Made by a program: the position numbers and the translations under genes. The notes under the pieces are model-generated. The model did not search any database. It was given only the letters and a program-made list of their open reading frames with translations, and was not told where the DNA came from. From Hyphomicrobiales bacterium (GTDB taxonomy: Bacteria; Pseudomonadota; Alphaproteobacteria; Rhizobiales; Rhizobiaceae), in NCBI GenBank assembly GCA_900468625.1, contig UBUL01000015.1, positions 62,001-126,000 of the forward strand: 64,000 nt of DNA, given 5' to 3'. Position 1 is the first letter of the stretch; each line of letters starts with the position of its first letter. Shown in pieces: positions 16,894 through 24,833 of this stretch.

Positions 16894-17403
16894 CTACTGC
16901 TTCTTGCGGAATGCGTCGAGCGAGACAACCGATCCCGGTTTCTTTTCCTCGCCATCCTTGGCTGCAGCTGCGGGCGCTTCCTCACCTTCGGCCGGCACGG
17001 GATAGGCGGTGATTTCGCTAGAGGAGAGTTCCTCCTCATGGGCCAGCGGCACATCGAACTCCAGCTCGAAATTGACGGAAGGGTCGTAAAAGCCGCGAAT
17101 GGCGTTGAAGGGGATCACGAGCTTTTCCGGAACGTCGGAGAAGGAGAGGCCGATCTCGAACTGGCTCTCGCTGATTTTCAAGTCCCAGAACTGATGCTGA
17201 ATGACGATGGTCATCTGCTCCGGATACTTCGCCTTCAGGTGCTGCGAGATGCGCACGCCGGGAGCGCCGGTCAGAAAGGTGATGAAGAAATGGTGGTCAC
17301 CGGGCAGGCGGCCGGTGGCGCCGACCTCGGTCAACACCTTGCGGATAACCCCACGCAGGGCGTCCTGTGCCAAAATGTCATAGCGGATATGATCCTGCCC
17401 CAT
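16894..17403 (-). CDS. sspB: ClpXP adaptor SspB (alphaproteobacterial type)
   Basis: A 169-residue adaptor that recognises ssrA-tagged proteins and tethers them to the ClpX unfoldase for ClpXP degradation in the cytosol. The folded domain (1-120) runs MGQDHIRYDILAQDALRGVI, HHFFITFLTGAPGVRIS, FSDVPEKLVIPFNAIRGFYDPSVNF. A flexible acidic/Ala linker and a short basic ClpX-docking tail (SVVSLDAFRKKQ) follow, as in SspB-alpha. ATG 17403 is preferred over 17427 because AGGA sits 5 bp upstream. The tmRNA gene that makes the tag lies directly upstream on the same strand. Confidence 0.95.
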   Translation of the reverse strand: MGQDHIRYDILAQDALRGVIRKVLTEVGATGRLPGDHHFFITFLTGAPGVRISQHLKAKYPEQMTIVIQHQFWDLKISESQFEIGLSFSDVPEKLVIPFNAIRGFYDPSVNFELEFDVPLAHEEELSSSEITAYPVPAEGEEAPAAAAKDGEEKKPGSVVSLDAFRKKQ

Positions 17404-17499
17404 GCTTTCCTGTCTTTCGTTGGCCATGTTTTTTATAGGCTTATGCCACGCTGAACGCCGCCGGAAAAGCCCTGTGAGCGAGTCACCGCCGTCGATCTA

Positions 17500-17865
17500 T
17501 AATATAGCACTGGAGAAGAAGGTGAAGGCTTCTGTTGCCAGGTGCCTTCGAACCCCGCCTAAGAGTGCGACCCCTTAGGACTTTATTTGAAGTGTCACAC
17601 CGCGATTAAGCAGCGAGACGAGCTTCCGCATAGTTGTCGTTTGCAACTACAATTTTAGCCCGATAACGGCGGTACAATGCCGAGCGAAAAGTCGATCTTT
17701 ACACCCTTGTCGATCCTGTTTCGCCCCCATCAAAAGCCGGTCTGTCGCAAGTTCTGCCGGCCGGTTTTTGGTGGAGGCGCCGGGTACCGCCCCCGGGTCC
17801 AATAGGTTTATTACACCGCTCATTTATCGCCATAGCCGGCCCGAAGACCGGCAAGGCTGATATAG
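17500..17865 (-). ncRNA. ssrA: tmRNA, two-piece (permuted) alphaproteobacterial type
   Basis: On the reverse strand the acceptor piece comes first and ends CGCCTCCACCA at 17769. It contains a T-arm-like hairpin, CCGGG-GGCGGTA-CCCGG. After a 40-nt spacer the coding piece starts GGGGGCG at 17728, pairing with CGCCTCC and giving the G3:U70 wobble that alanyl-tRNA synthetase reads. The coding piece carries the tag frame at 17644-17606. The outer 5' and 3' limits are approximate. The RNA rescues stalled ribosomes and tags proteins for ClpXP; it sits beside the adaptor gene sspB and divergent from thyA. Confidence 0.93.
17606..17644 (-). other. tmRNA tag-peptide reading frame (ANDNYAEARLAA)
   Basis: Within the coding piece the resume codon GCA follows TAGTT, and translation gives Ala-Asn-Asp-Asn-Tyr-Ala-Glu-Ala-Arg-Leu-Ala-Ala, then TAA. 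The AND start is the SspB-contact end and the C-terminal LAA is the ClpX/ClpA degron. Confidence 0.95.
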
Positions 17866-18072
17866 TGTTTTCCGCGGACGAAGGGAAGGGCAATTGTCAT
17901 AAATGCTTCGTGGAAACATCGGTTTGCCCGTAAAGTCGCGAGATTTGCCTGAATTACGTTTCGCCGCGGTTGGTTTCGCGTGGGCTTGTCATTAAAATCG
18001 CGAACAAGGAATCGGCAGGCGGCCGCTGGGCAGCCTTATCGCCGGAAAATTCAAGCGATTTCGGAGCGCAAG

Positions 18073-18993
18073 ATGGCTCGTCACCCAGAGTATCAATATC
18101 TCGACCTGATGGCGCATTTGCTCGAGCACGGCGATCGTCGCATCGATCGCACCGGGGTCGGCACTTTGAGCGGTCTCGGCGCGATGATGCGCTTCGATCT
18201 TTCGAAGGGACAGATCCCGATCTTTACGACCAAGCGCGTTTACTGGAAGCTCGCGGTTAAGGAAATGCTGTGGTTTTTGACCGGCGACACCAATATCCGC
18301 AATCTGCTGAAGGAAAATGTTCGGATCTGGACCGACTGGCCGCTGGCGAAATATCGCAAAGCAACGGGCGAAAATATCGATCAGCTTGCCTTCGAGAACC
18401 GAATTCTCGAGGACGAGGCTTTCGCTCTCGAATGGGGCGATCTCGGTCCGGTCTACGGCAAGCAGTGGCGGCAGTGGCGTGACGCCGAGGGTCGGGTGCA
18501 CGACCAGCTCGCCGCGGTCATCAAGGATCTCAAGACCAATCCCAGCAGCCGGCGCATGATTTTCCATGCCTGGAATGTCGGCGAGCTTGCCGATATGGCG
18601 CTGCATCCCTGCCATATGGTCTATCAGTTTCACGTATCGAATATCTCGGCCGAAGGAGGCAAGCGCCCGCGCCTCAGCCTGATGGTCTTTCAGCGCTCAT
18701 GCGATCTGTTCCTCGGCAATCCCTTCAACATCTGCCAGCAGGCGGCCTTGCTCGCCATGGTCGCGCAGCAGGTCGACATGGACATGGGAGAGCTCGTCTG
18801 GTCGGGTGGTGACGTGCACCTCTATCTCAACCATCTGAATGCGATCCGCGAGCAGCTCAGCCGTCAGCCCAAGCCCTTCCCGACCCTGCGCTTGCTTCGC
18901 CATCCGGACAGCATCGACGATTATCGCATCGAAGATTTCGAAGTTCTGGGCTATGAGCCGCATGCCGCGATAGCGGCCGAGGTCGCGGTTTAA
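18073..18993 (+). CDS. thyA: Thymidylate synthase ThyA
   Basis: Converts dUMP and methylene-tetrahydrofolate to dTMP and dihydrofolate. The 306-residue protein has the phosphate-binding RTGVGT loop (26-31), FTTKRVYWK, the catalytic Cys180 in ALHPCHMVYQFHV, and QRSCDLFLGNPFNI. It carries an insertion around residues 85-120 relative to the short E. coli form. ATG 18073 is chosen because GGAG lies 6 bp upstream and upstream in-frame sequence is non-conserved. The product dihydrofolate is reduced by FolA, whose gene lies 2.9 kb downstream with four unrelated genes between. Its stop overlaps the convergent DMT gene by 4 bp. Confidence 0.97.
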   Translation: MARHPEYQYLDLMAHLLEHGDRRIDRTGVGTLSGLGAMMRFDLSKGQIPIFTTKRVYWKLAVKEMLWFLTGDTNIRNLLKENVRIWTDWPLAKYRKATGENIDQLAFENRILEDEAFALEWGDLGPVYGKQWRQWRDAEGRVHDQLAAVIKDLKTNPSSRRMIFHAWNVGELADMALHPCHMVYQFHVSNISAEGGKRPRLSLMVFQRSCDLFLGNPFNICQQAALLAMVAQQVDMDMGELVWSGGDVHLYLNHLNAIREQLSRQPKPFPTLRLLRHPDSIDDYRIEDFEVLGYEPHAAIAAEVAV

Positions 18994-19436
18994 GCGGCAG
19001 TTCGGCCGGCAACGAGCACGGCTCCGGCGACAAGCAGCAACGCTCCGACCAACTGCCAGGTATTGAAGCCCGCGACCCTTTGCTCGGCGACGGCGGCGTC
19101 GAATGCGAGGCCAGCCAGCAATTGGCTGGCGACGAGCACGGCGATGGTGGGCGCTGCGCCGAGCCGCTGATATCCCATAATGCCGGCAAAGACGAAGAAC
19201 GAGCCGAGCAGGCCTGGGAGCAGAGCCCATGGCCTGACGGCGCCGGCTGCTTCCGTAAGACCGGCGAGGCCGTTGCGCGAAATCAGGATTGCGAGCAGCG
19301 CGGTCAATCCAACCGAGGAGTTGATGACAAGCGTGATCAGCACGGTCGATACCGATTGGGTGATCCGCACCATCAGCGCATTCTGCAGAACGAGCGATAT
19401 TCCAGCGAGAATGAGCGTTGCCACCGTGATCGGCAT
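18990..19436 (-). CDS. DMT-superfamily transporter (DUF606/YdcZ type)
   Basis: A 148-residue membrane protein with about five hydrophobic helices: PITVATLILAGISLVLQNAL, VLITLVINSSVGLTALLAIL, WALLPGLLGSFFVFAGIMGY, APTIAVLVASQLLAGLAFDA and WQLVGALLLVAGAVLVAG. This is the half-size DUF606 class of drug/metabolite transporters, which probably works as a dimer. It lies 13 bp downstream of the PAT-type acetyltransferase on the same strand, so acetylation and export of a small compound may be linked. ATG 19436 is chosen at the start of the first helix. Its stop shares TTAA with the thyA stop. Confidence 0.88.
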   Translation of the reverse strand: MPITVATLILAGISLVLQNALMVRITQSVSTVLITLVINSSVGLTALLAILISRNGLAGLTEAAGAVRPWALLPGLLGSFFVFAGIMGYQRLGAAPTIAVLVASQLLAGLAFDAAVAEQRVAGFNTWQLVGALLLVAGAVLVAGRTAA

Positions 19437-19449
19437 CGTGTTCGCGCCT

Positions 19450-19977
19450 CTACGCTGCCGGCTTGGAATCTGGGTCTGTGCGCTGATCGAGCAGGAGCTG
19501 AAGAAAGGCGAGATCGAGCCATCGTCCGAACTTCGTTCCGACCTGGGGGAGAAGGCCGACCTGCTGGAAGCCGAGCTTTTCGTGCAGCCTGATCGAAGCC
19601 TCATTGCCGGCCTCGATGCCCGCGATCATCGCATGCTTGCCGATCGCCCGGGCGCGCTCGATGAGCTCGATCATCAGCGCCTTGGCGATGCCGCCGCGAT
19701 ACTGATCGTTGCGGACGTAGACGGAGTGCTCGACCGTATGCCGATAGCCGTCGAAGGCGCGCCAATCGCCGAACGAAGCGTAACCGACCACGCCGCCGTG
19801 ATCGTCCGTTGCCACCAGTATGGGATAGCCGAGCTTATGCCGATCCTGCAGCCATTGCCTGCGATTGGCGATATCGACCTGCGCGTCGTTCCAGATCGCG
19901 GCGGTATTGGCGACGGCATCGTTGTAGATCGCGGTTATTCCCGCAAGATCCTCATCTCTCGCATCGCGAATTTGCAT
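19450..19977 (-). CDS. GNAT N-acetyltransferase, phosphinothricin/methionine-sulfoximine type
   Basis: A 175-residue acetyl-CoA-dependent acetyltransferase. It starts MQIRDARDEDLAGITAIYNDAVANT, then VGYASFGDWRAFDGYRHTVEHSVYV, acetyl-CoA loop DQYRGGIAKALM and IAGIEAGNEASIRLHEKLGFQQVG. This pattern is typical of the PAT/Bar and MddA group, which acetylate phosphinothricin or methionine sulfoximine or sulfone. It heads an operon with the DMT transporter and is divergent from an XRE-cupin regulator. Its probable promoter carries the same 19-bp motif that overlies the XRE promoter. Exact substrate not shown. Confidence 0.9.
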   Translation of the reverse strand: MQIRDARDEDLAGITAIYNDAVANTAAIWNDAQVDIANRRQWLQDRHKLGYPILVATDDHGGVVGYASFGDWRAFDGYRHTVEHSVYVRNDQYRGGIAKALMIELIERARAIGKHAMIAGIEAGNEASIRLHEKLGFQQVGLLPQVGTKFGRWLDLAFLQLLLDQRTDPDSKPAA

Positions 19978-20057
19978 CGGCGGCTCCGTGGGTATCCACT
20001 AAATTGGATTGATATGTGGTTTAATGTTCCGTCTTGTCATACACCGATTTTCGCATC

Positions 20058-20076
20058 TGTCCATTATATTATTACG
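20058..20076. promoter_or_regulatory. Operator-like motif, copy A (acetyltransferase side)
   Basis: TGTCCATTATATTATTACG matches copy B at 20257-20275 in 16 of 19 positions. Read on the reverse strand it contains TATAAT (20063-20068), about 85 bp before the acetyltransferase start, so it overlaps that gene's likely -10 box. Confidence 0.5.
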
Positions 20077-20240
20077 AACATCTAGCGAAGCAAGAGTGCG
20101 TTAGCGGGTGATATCATCAAGGTTCTGATAAAATTTAATGTGATTTCAACGATTAATCGACGTCTCGGGTGGAGGGATGGATTTACCTTTCTCCGGGGCA
20201 GGGTTTACTCGAGCCACTTTCCTAAGGTTCTTCGTGACAA

Positions 20241-20275
20241 TTGTCATTTCCGCGAATGTCCACTATAGTAATACG
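20241..20275 (+). promoter_or_regulatory. Leaderless promoter of the XRE-cupin gene, with operator motif copy B
   Basis: TTGTCA (20241-20246), a 17-bp spacer and TATAGT (20264-20269) form a near-consensus promoter. Transcription would start about 7 bp later, at or next to the A of ATG 20277, leaving no leader. TGTCCACTATAGTAATACG (20257-20275) overlies the -10 and repeats copy A. GACAATTGTC (20236-20245) is a perfect palindrome at the -35. Confidence 0.6.
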
Positions 20276-20276
20276 C

Positions 20277-20843
20277 ATGTCTCAACTTGATGATATCGAC
20301 AGGCGCATTGGCGCCCGCATTCGCATCGAACGGGAGAGCCGCGGCTGGTCGTTGACGGAGCTGGCTGAACGCTCGACAGTTTCCCGCGCCATGATCCATA
20401 AGATCGAGCGCGGGGAGAGCAGTCCGACGGCAACGCTGCTCGGCAGGCTTTCCGGTGCCTTCAGCTTGAGCATGTCGACCTTGATGGCGCGCGCGGAGAT
20501 GCAGCAGGGCCGGTTTCTCCGGAAGGAGGAGCAGCCCGTCTGGATCGATCCGCAGACAGGTTACGAGCGCCGGCACGTTTCCCCAAAGTCGGATCTGCCG
20601 CTGGATCTCGTCCGCATCGAATTGCCGGCAGGCGCGGAAGTTCCGATGCCAGCATCGGCTTATGCCTTCATGAGGCAGCTGATCTGGATGCTGGAGGGAC
20701 GGCTGACCTTTCTCGAGGGAGATACGAAACACTTGATGTCGGCAGGCGATTGCCTCGAACTCGGTCGGCCCAAGGATTGCGTTTTCAGGAATGAAAGCGA
20801 AGAGCCGTGCACCTATGCCGTCCTCGTGCTTCGCAACGCTTGA
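20277..20843 (+). CDS. XRE-family regulator with C-terminal cupin domain
   Basis: A 188-residue repressor-type protein. The N-terminal helix-turn-helix (about 10-65) reads RIGARIRIERESRGWSLTEL, STVSRAMIHKIERGESSPTA. The C-terminal cupin (about 110-185) has LIWMLEGRLTFLEGD, SAGDCLELGRPKDCVFRN. Members of this class sense a small metabolite and control adjacent catabolic or detoxification genes. It is divergent from the acetyltransferase-DMT operon and its own promoter bears the same 19-bp motif, suggesting control of both. ATG 20277 is chosen from domain boundaries, and no ribosome-binding site precedes it. Confidence 0.92.
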   Translation: MSQLDDIDRRIGARIRIERESRGWSLTELAERSTVSRAMIHKIERGESSPTATLLGRLSGAFSLSMSTLMARAEMQQGRFLRKEEQPVWIDPQTGYERRHVSPKSDLPLDLVRIELPAGAEVPMPASAYAFMRQLIWMLEGRLTFLEGDTKHLMSAGDCLELGRPKDCVFRNESEEPCTYAVLVLRNA

Positions 20844-20945
20844 GGAATGGCGCTAAATTTGGCGTTGCCGCCCGGCATTCCACTCGTCCGACTGGGCGAC
20901 CGGCGATATGCTGCCATCTTCCTCAAGCGGAGAAGGAGATTGGCC

Positions 20946-21782
20946 GTGGAGATCGCAGTCATCGGAGCCGGCGCGATGGGAAGCGCCGTTGCCCGGCGTT
21001 TGGTCGAGAATGGGGCGAGGGTGATCACCTATCTCGAGGGACGTTCGGCTTCGACCATCGAGCGGGCAAAAGCGGCCGGCATGGAGCCGGTCGGATTGGA
21101 CGACATCGCCTCGTCGCGTCTTATTCTTTCCATTGTTCCGCCCGCCGAGGCCGTTGCCGTGGCCCGGCAGATCGCCGCCGAAATGCGCGAGAGGGGCAGT
21201 AAGACGCCGTTCATGGACTGCAACGCGATCTCGCCGAAAACCATGGCGGAGGTCGCGACGATCTTCGGCAGCGGTTGCGGCGTGGTTCTCGATGGCTCCA
21301 TTATCGGCGGCCCGCCGAAGCCCGGCCGCAACGGGCCGAAGCTCTATGTGAGTGGCGATGTAGCCAGCGACAGCGCGGTGCTTGCGGATCATGGGCTTCA
21401 GGTCCGCCGTATCGCAGGGGCGATCGGCGCGGCCTCGGCGCTAAAGATGTGCTATGCCGGCATCAACAAGGGCGTGACGGGCCTCGGCACCGCCATGCTG
21501 CTTGCCGCGATCCGCTCGGGCGCCGACGTCGCCCTAAAGCGCGAACTTCAGGAAAGCCTGCCGGATCTCGACGCAAAATTTGTCCACGGCATTTCCGACA
21601 TGTATCCGAAGGCCTACCGCTGGGTTGCGGAGATGGAGGAGATCTCCGAGTTTCTCGGCGAGGATGATCCAGCCGCCTTGATCTTCAAAGGTATGGCCGG
21701 GCTCTATCGGAAAATAGCCAGGGATCGGGAAGAGGGAGGCCTTTTGGCCGGCCAGCTCGATCAATTGAACGGCGGCGCCTGA
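20946..21782 (+). CDS. NAD(P)-binding dehydrogenase with DUF1932 C-terminal domain
   Basis: A 278-residue oxidoreductase of the 6-phosphogluconate/3-hydroxyisobutyrate dehydrogenase superfamily. The Rossmann motif is at the very start (EIAVIGAGAMGSAVARRL). It continues with the catalytic region MDCNAISPKTMAEV, the substrate loop LDGSIIGGPPKPGRNGPKLYVSG, the KMCYAGINKGVTGLG helix, then a DUF1932 helical domain. The GTG at 20946 is chosen because AAGGAG lies 7 bp upstream and the Rossmann strand begins there. It follows the XRE-cupin gene by 102 bp on the same strand, so it may belong to that unit. Substrate unknown. Confidence 0.88.
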   Translation: MEIAVIGAGAMGSAVARRLVENGARVITYLEGRSASTIERAKAAGMEPVGLDDIASSRLILSIVPPAEAVAVARQIAAEMRERGSKTPFMDCNAISPKTMAEVATIFGSGCGVVLDGSIIGGPPKPGRNGPKLYVSGDVASDSAVLADHGLQVRRIAGAIGAASALKMCYAGINKGVTGLGTAMLLAAIRSGADVALKRELQESLPDLDAKFVHGISDMYPKAYRWVAEMEEISEFLGEDDPAALIFKGMAGLYRKIARDREEGGLLAGQLDQLNGGA

Positions 21783-21884
21783 TGCTAGGCGGCGACGGAT
21801 GCCCATCCCCCGTCGCCGCCGTCATGATGTAGGATCATCCCGCCGATTCGCATTGGTATCGGTGAGGCAGACTGAGGGAGACGC

Positions 21885-22403
21885 ATGACCCAACCGATCA
21901 AGACCATCGTCGTTGCCGTATCGCGCAACGGCATCATCGGGCGCGAAGGCGATATGCCCTGGCGGCTGTCATCCGACCTCAAGCGCTTCAAGGCGATGAC
22001 GCTCGGCAAACCCGTCATCATGGGACGCAAGACCTTCCAGTCCATCGGCAAGCCGTTGCCGGGCCGGCCCAATGTCGTCATCAGCCGCGACGGCGGTTTT
22101 TCGGCCGACGGGATAACGGTGGCGCATTCGCTCGGTGAGGCGATTGAGGCCGCATCGCGTCTGGCTGAAGAGGGCAGTGTCGAGGAAATCTGTATCCTCG
22201 GCGGCGGTGAAATCTATCGCCAGGCGATCGGTCTGGCAGACCGGTTGCTGATCACCCATGTCGAGGCGGACGTTGAGGGCGATACGTCCTTTCCGGAGAT
22301 CGATTCCAGCATCTGGCAGGCTGACAGCGAACTCGCCGTGCCGGCCGGAGAGAAGGATACTTATCCAACACGTTTCGTTCGCTATTTCAGGCGGAAAGCA
22401 TAA
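21885..22403 (+). CDS. folA: Dihydrofolate reductase
   Basis: Reduces dihydrofolate to tetrahydrofolate with NADPH, closing the cycle opened by ThyA. The 172-residue protein has IVVAVSRNGIIGREGDMPWR with the conserved Trp, SSDLKRFKAMTLGKPVIMGRKTF, SIGKPLPGRPNVVISR, and the ILGGGEIYRQAI nucleotide-binding segment. The catalytic acid is Asp (within SSDLKRFK), as in other bacteria. ATG 21885 follows GAGGGAG. It heads the block that continues with hflK, hflC and degP, though 177 bp separates it from hflK. Confidence 0.96.
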   Translation: MTQPIKTIVVAVSRNGIIGREGDMPWRLSSDLKRFKAMTLGKPVIMGRKTFQSIGKPLPGRPNVVISRDGGFSADGITVAHSLGEAIEAASRLAEEGSVEEICILGGGEIYRQAIGLADRLLITHVEADVEGDTSFPEIDSSIWQADSELAVPAGEKDTYPTRFVRYFRRKA

Positions 22404-22580
22404 AAGCAGGCCCCGAAAAGCAAATATTTTCCAATGAATCCGACGAACTTCCTGAAGTCGCGTTGAAAGCAGGTGCTTCGATACCTATAACGGGAAACGA
22501 TCGCTGCCACCTGCGGATATCGAGCCAAAAATTTCGCGGGACAGCTGCGATGCTGGGACTCAACAAACAAAGAGGTTTTG

Positions 22581-23702
22581 ATGCCTTGGAGCAATCAGAA
22601 TGGCGGCGGCGGCCCATGGGGCGGCGGTGGCGGCGGAAATAATCAGGGACCTTGGGGGCAAGGACCGAACCGGCCGCGGGGAAGCGGCAACGGAGGGCCT
22701 CCGGACCTTGAGGATATTATTCGCCGCGGCCAGGACCGATTGAAAGGCTTCGTGCCCGGTGGCTTCAACGCGGGCGTTGTCCTTATCATCCTCGCAGTGA
22801 TCGCCGTTTTCTGGCTGATCCAGTGCGTCTATACCGTGCAGCCGGATGAGCGCGGCGTGGAGCTGCGCTTCGGCAAGCCGCGCGAAGAAGTTTCGATGCC
22901 TGGCCTGCATTTCCATATCTGGCCGATGGACCGCATCGAATTCGTCAAGGTGACCGAGCAGCAGCGCAATATTGGCGGTCGGTCGTCTGCCGGTTCGACG
23001 GCGGGGCTGATGCTGACGGGCGATCAGAACATCGTCAACGTGCAGTTTTCCGTCCTCTATACCGTGACCAACCCGCAATCCTATCTGTTCAATCTCGAAA
23101 CCCCCGACGAGACTTTGCAGCAGGTTGCGGAAAGCGCCATGCGCGAGGTCGTCGGTCGCCGCCCCGCTCAGGACATCTACCGCGACAAGCGCCAGGAAGT
23201 TGCGACCGAGGTGAGAAACATCATCCAGGATACGATGGATCGCTACGGTTCGGGTATATCCATCAATGCCGTGCCGATCGAGGATGTTTCGCCGCCGCGA
23301 GAAGTTGCCGACGCCTTCGACGAAGTGCAGCGCGCCGAGCAGAATGAAGACCAGCAGGTGGAAGAGGCCAATCAGTACGCCAACCAGCAGCTTGGTCAGG
23401 CCCGCGGTCGCGCGGCTCAGATCCGCGAAGAAGCGGCCGCCTACAAGGATCGGGTCGTCAAGGAGGCCGAGGGTGAGGCGCAGCGCTTCATCTCGATCTA
23501 CGACGAATACGTCAAGGCACCTGAGGTCACCCGTAAGCGGTTGTTCCTCGAAACCATGGAGTCCGTCATCGGCAATTCCAACAGTATCATCATCGACGAC
23601 AAGCAAGGTGTCGTGCCCTACCTGCCGCTGAATGAAGTCGGCAAGCAGTCCACGACGCAGGCGGGCAAGCCCGCCGCTGCAACTCAGCCGGAGGCCAAAT
23701 AA
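22581..23702 (+). CDS. hflK: FtsH protease modulator HflK
   Basis: A 373-residue SPFH/band-7 membrane protein. With HflC it forms a cage around the FtsH protease in the inner membrane and limits its activity. A Gly/Asn/Pro-rich cytosolic N-terminus (1-45) precedes one membrane span near residues 55-78. The SPFH domain (QPDERGVELRFGKPREEVSMPG) and a long periplasmic coiled coil (AEQNEDQQVEEANQYANQQL, then GQARGRAAQIREEAAAYKD) follow. ATG 22581 has GAGG upstream. Its TAA overlaps the hflC ATG by one base, giving coupled translation. Confidence 0.96.
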   Translation: MPWSNQNGGGGPWGGGGGGNNQGPWGQGPNRPRGSGNGGPPDLEDIIRRGQDRLKGFVPGGFNAGVVLIILAVIAVFWLIQCVYTVQPDERGVELRFGKPREEVSMPGLHFHIWPMDRIEFVKVTEQQRNIGGRSSAGSTAGLMLTGDQNIVNVQFSVLYTVTNPQSYLFNLETPDETLQQVAESAMREVVGRRPAQDIYRDKRQEVATEVRNIIQDTMDRYGSGISINAVPIEDVSPPREVADAFDEVQRAEQNEDQQVEEANQYANQQLGQARGRAAQIREEAAAYKDRVVKEAEGEAQRFISIYDEYVKAPEVTRKRLFLETMESVIGNSNSIIIDDKQGVVPYLPLNEVGKQSTTQAGKPAAATQPEAK

Positions 23703-24640
23703 TGACGTCCAGCCGTTTGCCAGCCATCCTCATCGCGCTCGCGGTACTGCTGCTGCTCGTTTATTCGTCGGTGTTCGTGGTCAACGCCCGTGAGCAGGCG
23801 ATCGTCGTGCGCTTCGGCCAGATCCGCGACGTCAAGACGGAACCGGGCTTGTACTTCAAGCTGCCTTTCGCCTTCATGGATGCCGATCGCGTGCAGTATG
23901 TGCAGCTGCAGGAACTTCGCTTCGACCTCGACAATATCCGCGTCCAGGTATCGGGCGGCAAGTTCTATGAAGTCGATGCTTTCGTCGTTTACAAGATCAT
24001 GGATGCGCGCAAGTTCCGCGAGACCGTATCGGGGGATCGCGACGCGGCTGAATCGCGTCTCAGGACCCGTCTCGATGCCGCTCTGCGCCGTGTCTACGGT
24101 CTGCGCGGCTTCGAAGCGGCGCTTTCCGACGAACGCGCCTCCATGATGACGGAAGTGCGCAACGATCTGCACCGCGATGCCGAAACGCTCGGTCTCAACA
24201 TCGAAGACGTTCGCATCCGCCGCACCGATCTGACCCAGGAAGTGTCGCAGCAGACCTATGACCGCATGAAGGCGGAGCGCCTGGCTGAAGCGGAGCTGAT
24301 CCGCGCCCGCGGGAACGAAGAAGGTCAGCGCCGTCGCGCGATCGCGGATCGTCAGGTTGTCGAGATCGTTGCCGACGCGCAGAAGGACTCGGAAGTGCTG
24401 CGCGGCGAAGGCGAGGCCGAGCGCAACGCCATCTTCGCCGATGCCTCGAAGCGCGATCCGAACTTCTATGAGTTCTATCGCTCGATGGCCGCCTACAACA
24501 AGGCGCTCGCCTCGGGTGGCAAGACCCTCGTGCTGCCGCCGAACCGGTCGGACTTCTTCAAGTTCTTCGACAGTCCTGCGGGTACGGCACCCAATTCCGG
24601 AGCGCCGGCGCCTGCCAATCCGACGCCGCCAGCGAAGTGA
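23702..24640 (+). CDS. hflC: FtsH protease modulator HflC
   Basis: A 312-residue partner of HflK with the same plan: N-terminal membrane span (8-28, LPAILIALAVLLLLVYSSVF), SPFH domain opening VVNAREQAIVVRFGQIRDVK, and a coiled coil with MKAERLAEAELIRARGNEEG and ADAQKDSEVLRGEGEAERNA. The last 30 residues are Pro/Ala-rich. Its start overlaps the hflK stop (TAATG), as expected for subunits needed in equal amounts. A weak hairpin follows the gene, before degP. Confidence 0.96.
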   Translation: MTSSRLPAILIALAVLLLLVYSSVFVVNAREQAIVVRFGQIRDVKTEPGLYFKLPFAFMDADRVQYVQLQELRFDLDNIRVQVSGGKFYEVDAFVVYKIMDARKFRETVSGDRDAAESRLRTRLDAALRRVYGLRGFEAALSDERASMMTEVRNDLHRDAETLGLNIEDVRIRRTDLTQEVSQQTYDRMKAERLAEAELIRARGNEEGQRRRAIADRQVVEIVADAQKDSEVLRGEGEAERNAIFADASKRDPNFYEFYRSMAAYNKALASGGKTLVLPPNRSDFFKFFDSPAGTAPNSGAPAPANPTPPAK

Positions 24641-24660
24641 GTCGCCAAATCAAGGAACTG

Positions 24661-24688
24661 AAGGGCTGCCCAGGGGCGGCCCTTTTCC
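24661..24688 (+). terminator. Possible terminator after hflC
   Basis: AAGGGC (24661-24666) pairs with GCCCTT (24679-24684), with additional imperfect inner pairs, followed by a short T-rich run. It could end part of the hflKC transcripts before degP, which is in the same direction. Confidence 0.45.
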
Positions 24689-24833
24689 TTATGGCGGGTT
24701 GCATGGTGTTCACCCTGCCGGCAACGGCGGCGCGCAGGTCCGGGGATTTCGCAAAAAGGTGATTTCACGCTTCATCATTCCGCCTTATGTTGATGCTTAT
24801 ACAAGTTTTCCCCTATCTCGATGAGGATGCCTG

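Noticed and set aside
17699..17893. 64-codon reverse frame across the tmRNA locus
   Set aside because: The bases there form the tmRNA acceptor piece and 5' end, with paired acceptor stem and CCA. The frame is incidental.
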